The notes below the pieces were generated by a model that did not search any database, was not told the origin of the DNA, and was given only the letters and a program-made list of their open reading frames with translations. Below, in pieces: positions 61,601-64,000 of a stretch of 64,000 nt of DNA (the first letter of the stretch is position 1; each line of letters begins with the position of its first letter). The translations under genes and the position numbers were made by a program. Location: assembly GCF_002115725.1 (NCBI RefSeq), contig NZ_JFKD01000003.1, forward strand, positions 124,001 through 188,000, given 5' to 3'. This stretch comes from Marivita cryptomonadis (lineage in GTDB: Bacteria > Pseudomonadota > Alphaproteobacteria > Rhodobacterales > Rhodobacteraceae).

Positions 61601-62425
61601 TCAGGGAGTCTTTCTGGGCTTGGTTGGGCGAGGTTTTCTGCGCACCAAACCAGGCTTTCCTTTCAAAGACTTAACTGCGTTCTCGGGATCAGGAGATTCC
61701 AGTCCCAATTGGTCGCGGACGACCTTACGGCGCAGTTCCTCGACCTCTCCGGGTTTCAACTGCCCAAGTTGAAACGGGCCATAGGAGATACGGATCAAGC
61801 GATTCACCGTCAAACCGATATCCGCCAGGGCACGGCGAATTTCGCGATTCTTGCCTTCACGCAGACCGATGGTCAGCCAGGCGTTCGCGCCCTGCTGCCG
61901 ATCCAGTGTCACCGCCATCGGCTGAAACCGCTCTCCGTCGATGACCATGCCCTTGCGCAGCGGCTCGAGGCTTTCGTCCTTGGGTTGCCCCTTGACCCGC
62001 ACGCGGTATTTGCGCAGCCATCCGGTCGAGGGCAGTTCCAGCTTGCGCTTAATCCCGCCATCATTGGTCAGCAGCAGCAAACCCTCGGAATTGAGGTCGA
62101 GCCGTCCAACGCTCATGACACGGGGCATCTCCTCTGGCAGCTTGTCGAAGATTGTTGGCCGCCCCTGTTCATCCTTGGTCGTCGTCACCAGCCCAACGGG
62201 CTTGTGATACAGCCATAGGCGCGGCTCATCCGGTGTCCCGACTACCTTGCCGTTGACCACCACCTTGTCAGACGCGGTGACATTGAGGGCCGGGCTTGAG
62301 ATGGTTTTGCCATTTACGGACACGCGCCCCTGCAGGATCAATTGCTCGGCTTCGCGACGGCTGGCAAGACCAGCGCGGGCAATGACTTTGGCGATGCGAT
62401 CACCGGGGGGCGGGTTCTGTGTCAT
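61601..62425 (-). CDS. rluB: 23S rRNA pseudouridine synthase, RluB-type
   Basis: This roughly 274-residue enzyme has an N-terminal S4 RNA-binding domain (RIAKVIARAGLASRREAEQLI) and a catalytic domain with the aspartate in GRLDLNSEGLLLLTND. The family modifies 23S rRNA uridines (RluB: U2605). A basic C-terminal tail (KPGLVRRKPRPTKPRKTP) follows. I start at 62425; a longer frame upstream overlaps tadA. The gene is divergent from tadA. Confidence 0.9.
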   Translation of the reverse strand: MTQNPPPGDRIAKVIARAGLASRREAEQLILQGRVSVNGKTISSPALNVTASDKVVVNGKVVGTPDEPRLWLYHKPVGLVTTTKDEQGRPTIFDKLPEEMPRVMSVGRLDLNSEGLLLLTNDGGIKRKLELPSTGWLRKYRVRVKGQPKDESLEPLRKGMVIDGERFQPMAVTLDRQQGANAWLTIGLREGKNREIRRALADIGLTVNRLIRISYGPFQLGQLKPGEVEELRRKVVRDQLGLESPDPENAVKSLKGKPGLVRRKPRPTKPRKTP

Positions 62426-62488
62426 AACCAGCGGCTTAGTCCAATTCAGCCCCTTGGGAAAGCCGATTGCGCGGTCTATTACGGGGGC

Positions 62489-62950
62489 ATGGTGTTCCGT
62501 TCGAATATGTCGCTGGCGCTGGAGCAAGCCCGCGAAGCCGCCGCCCGAGGCGAAGTGCCAGTTGGTGCCGTTGTCGTGGCAGCCGATGGAACCGTTGTCT
62601 CTATGGCGGGCAATAGGACAAGAGAGTTGAATGACCCCACAGCCCATGCAGAGCTTCTTGCGATCCGCGATGCGTGTGCCCTGCTGGGTGTTGAACGGCT
62701 GACAGATCACGATCTCTATGTGACATTGGAGCCCTGCCCGATGTGCGCGGGTGCGATCGTAAACGCCCGCATCCGGCGGCTTTATTATGGGGCGCAGGAC
62801 AGCAAGTCAGGCGGCGTTGCACATGGCGCGCGGGTGTTCTCGCATCCGCAATGTCATCATGTGCCCGAGGTCTATGACGGTGTGAGCGCGTCGGAGGCCG
62901 AACAATTGCTAGTCGATTTTTTTGCCGCCAAACGGGGGACAGGTTCGTGA
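62489..62950 (+). CDS. tadA: tRNA-specific adenosine deaminase TadA
   Basis: This 153-residue enzyme converts A34 to inosine in tRNA-Arg(ACG), a gene present in this window at 27124-27200. The zinc-binding and catalytic motifs are HAE (H53, E55) and PCPMC (C83, C86), in the contexts [12 protein letters not shown] and [10 protein letters not shown]. The start is the ATG at 62489; the ATG six codons later is an alternative. It overlaps the next gene by GTGA. Confidence 0.92.
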   Translation: MVFRSNMSLALEQAREAAARGEVPVGAVVVAADGTVVSMAGNRTRELNDPTAHAELLAIRDACALLGVERLTDHDLYVTLEPCPMCAGAIVNARIRRLYYGAQDSKSGGVAHGARVFSHPQCHHVPEVYDGVSASEAEQLLVDFFAAKRGTGS

Positions 62951-63492
62951 CCCGTATCATTCTGTTCAACAAGCCCTTCGATGTTCTATCGCAGTTCACC
63001 GACAAAGGCACCGAAGGCACGACGCGACGCACCTTGTCCGAATTTATTGACGTGCCCGGCGTCTATCCTGCGGGGCGACTGGACCGGGACAGCGAAGGGC
63101 TTATGGTGCTGACCAACAACGGGAAATTGCAGGCCAAGATCAGCAATCCCAAGTTCCGGTCGCCCAAGAGCTATCTTGCGCAGGTCGAAGGCCATCCAAC
63201 TGACGATCAGCTTGAGCAGTTGCGTAAAGGCGTGGTCCTGAAGGATGGCCCGACCCGACCCGCGCAGGTCGAACAGATCATGCCGCCGGCTCTGTGGGAC
63301 CGTGATCCTCCGGTTCGTTATCGCAAGACGGTGCCTGACGCGTGGCTGCGCCTGACGATCACCGAAGGCCGCAACCGGCAAGTGCGCCGGATGACGGCTC
63401 ATGTCGACCTGCCCTGCCTACGGCTGGTCAGGTGGTCCGTCGGTGAATGGTCGCTGGACGGGATCGCTCCGGGAACGTGGCGGGACGCTTAG
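62947..63492 (+). CDS. RluE-type 23S rRNA pseudouridine synthase
   Basis: This 181-residue enzyme lacks an S4 domain and has the catalytic motif [17 protein letters not shown]. RluE of E. coli modifies U2457 in 23S rRNA. The N-terminus [17 protein letters not shown] and the length match RluE. The GTG start overlaps the tadA stop, so tadA and this gene form an operon. Confidence 0.87.
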   Translation: MTRIILFNKPFDVLSQFTDKGTEGTTRRTLSEFIDVPGVYPAGRLDRDSEGLMVLTNNGKLQAKISNPKFRSPKSYLAQVEGHPTDDQLEQLRKGVVLKDGPTRPAQVEQIMPPALWDRDPPVRYRKTVPDAWLRLTITEGRNRQVRRMTAHVDLPCLRLVRWSVGEWSLDGIAPGTWRDA

Positions 63493-63505
63493 GCCCAGAC
63501 ATCGT

Positions 63506-63967
63506 TCACGCAGCTCTACGCGGGCGGCGTCCTTCACATTCGGACTTCAGATCGGCCAAACCCTGCTCCAGCGCTTTTCGAATTGTGCGCTTTGCATGGC
63601 CCGTCAGAAGCGTTGCGTATGCCCCTCGAAACGATTCCGCAGTTTCGACCCGGGTGTTTGCCCCCTCGGCGGTCAAGCGCCAGATGTGTCGTGCCGAAAC
63701 CACCGTCGTCTTACCCGTCCAGCCGATAAAGCTTGGCGCGTCCAATGCCTGCACGGTGCTTCGGATGGTCATGCCTCCAGCGCGCCATTCGAATCTGGTG
63801 CCGACCGTCACGCACCCGACCGCGCCGACCCACTCGACGTCCCTGTTCCAGTCCGGCCAAGTTTCGGGATCCGAAATCCGCGCCCAGACCGCCTCACGCG
63901 AGGCGGAAATAAGAATAGAGGCCCGTGCCTGAGCACGAGCAGAAATATCAATGTCGAAAAGAGACAT
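63506..63967 (-). CDS. SRPBCC family protein
   Basis: This 153-residue protein matches the SRPBCC (START/Bet v1-like) fold: ASILISASREAVWARISDPETWPDWNRDVEW at the N-terminus, a central beta sheet and a long C-terminal helix (TGHAKRTIRKALEQGLADLK). Such proteins bind hydrophobic ligands, but the ligand is unknown. Convergent with the RluE-type gene and the last gene in the window. Confidence 0.83.
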   Translation of the reverse strand: MSLFDIDISARAQARASILISASREAVWARISDPETWPDWNRDVEWVGAVGCVTVGTRFEWRAGGMTIRSTVQALDAPSFIGWTGKTTVVSARHIWRLTAEGANTRVETAESFRGAYATLLTGHAKRTIRKALEQGLADLKSECEGRRPRRAA

Positions 63968-64000
63968 GGCTGGCGTCCAACCTATCGGGACGCCGGCGGC

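Noticed and set aside
1..64000. CRISPR array, prophage, insertion sequence or anti-phage island
   Set aside because: No spaced repeats, integrase, transposase or known defence motifs were seen in either strand; gene content and packing look like core chromosome.

Overview
This window looks like chromosomal DNA of a marine alphaproteobacterium of the Roseobacter group (Rhodobacterales). The case is inferred from gene content and sequence style: moderately high GC, tightly packed genes with many ATGA or GTGA stop/start overlaps, an FnrL-type oxygen regulator beside hemN, a YejABEF oligopeptide importer, a betaine-type ABC importer, an Mla-type lipid transporter and several small conserved proteins. 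I see no insertion sequence, prophage, CRISPR array, integrase or plasmid function. Two tRNA genes are present: Gly(TCC) and Arg(ACG).

Layout. 0-5 kb: a small secreted protein, a glutamate dehydrogenase and a three-gene tad-like pilus or secretion fragment (TadG plus two TadE-like proteins). 5-8.7 kb: a membrane protein, a beta-hydroxyacid dehydrogenase, an ABC exporter and tRNA-Gly. 8.7-14.7 kb: an unassigned catabolic cluster made of a PLP ammonia-lyase-like enzyme, an M24 amidohydrolase/peptidase and an EutA-like Asp/Glu racemase family protein, flanked by a TPP enzyme and an APC permease. 14.8-19.1 kb: an Mla-type retrograde phospholipid transporter operon (STAS-MlaE, MlaF, a long MCE protein and an outer-membrane-type lipoprotein). 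19.4-21.5 kb: a coupled mesaconyl-C4-CoA hydratase and mesaconyl-CoA C1-C4 transferase pair. 21.5-27 kb: a quaternary-amine ABC importer with a translationally coupled alpha/beta hydrolase and a divergent LysR regulator, then tRNA-Arg. 27.3-30.8 kb: a VTT membrane protein, a MerA-like flavoprotein and an orphan histidine kinase. 31.3-35.9 kb: rpmH-rnpA-yidD, an ArsC-like protein, argD-argF and truA. 36-43.6 kb: ycjX-GNAT-ycjF, a VIT1-like transporter, and ileS-DUF3253-ogt. 43.8-46.2 kb: an EamA transporter, pheA and a membrane cytochrome c. 46.3-54.4 kb: yejABEF, hemN and fnrL, with a perfect FNR box between the last two.

54.4-61.5 kb holds the most interesting region. It is a probable envelope-stress module on the minus strand: a 65-aa membrane protein, two XpaC-like membrane proteins, a 29-residue membrane peptide between them, TelA, a DUF2927 lipoprotein, an SPFH protein with a C-terminal GYF_2-like domain and a double zinc-ribbon membrane protein. 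A stand-alone CZB zinc-sensor protein is interleaved on the plus strand. The window ends with RNA-modification genes (rluB, tadA, rluE-like) and an SRPBCC protein.

All functional assignments come from motifs and family recognition by eye. No database search was run, and start-codon choices rest on ribosome-binding sites and overlaps visible in the sequence.
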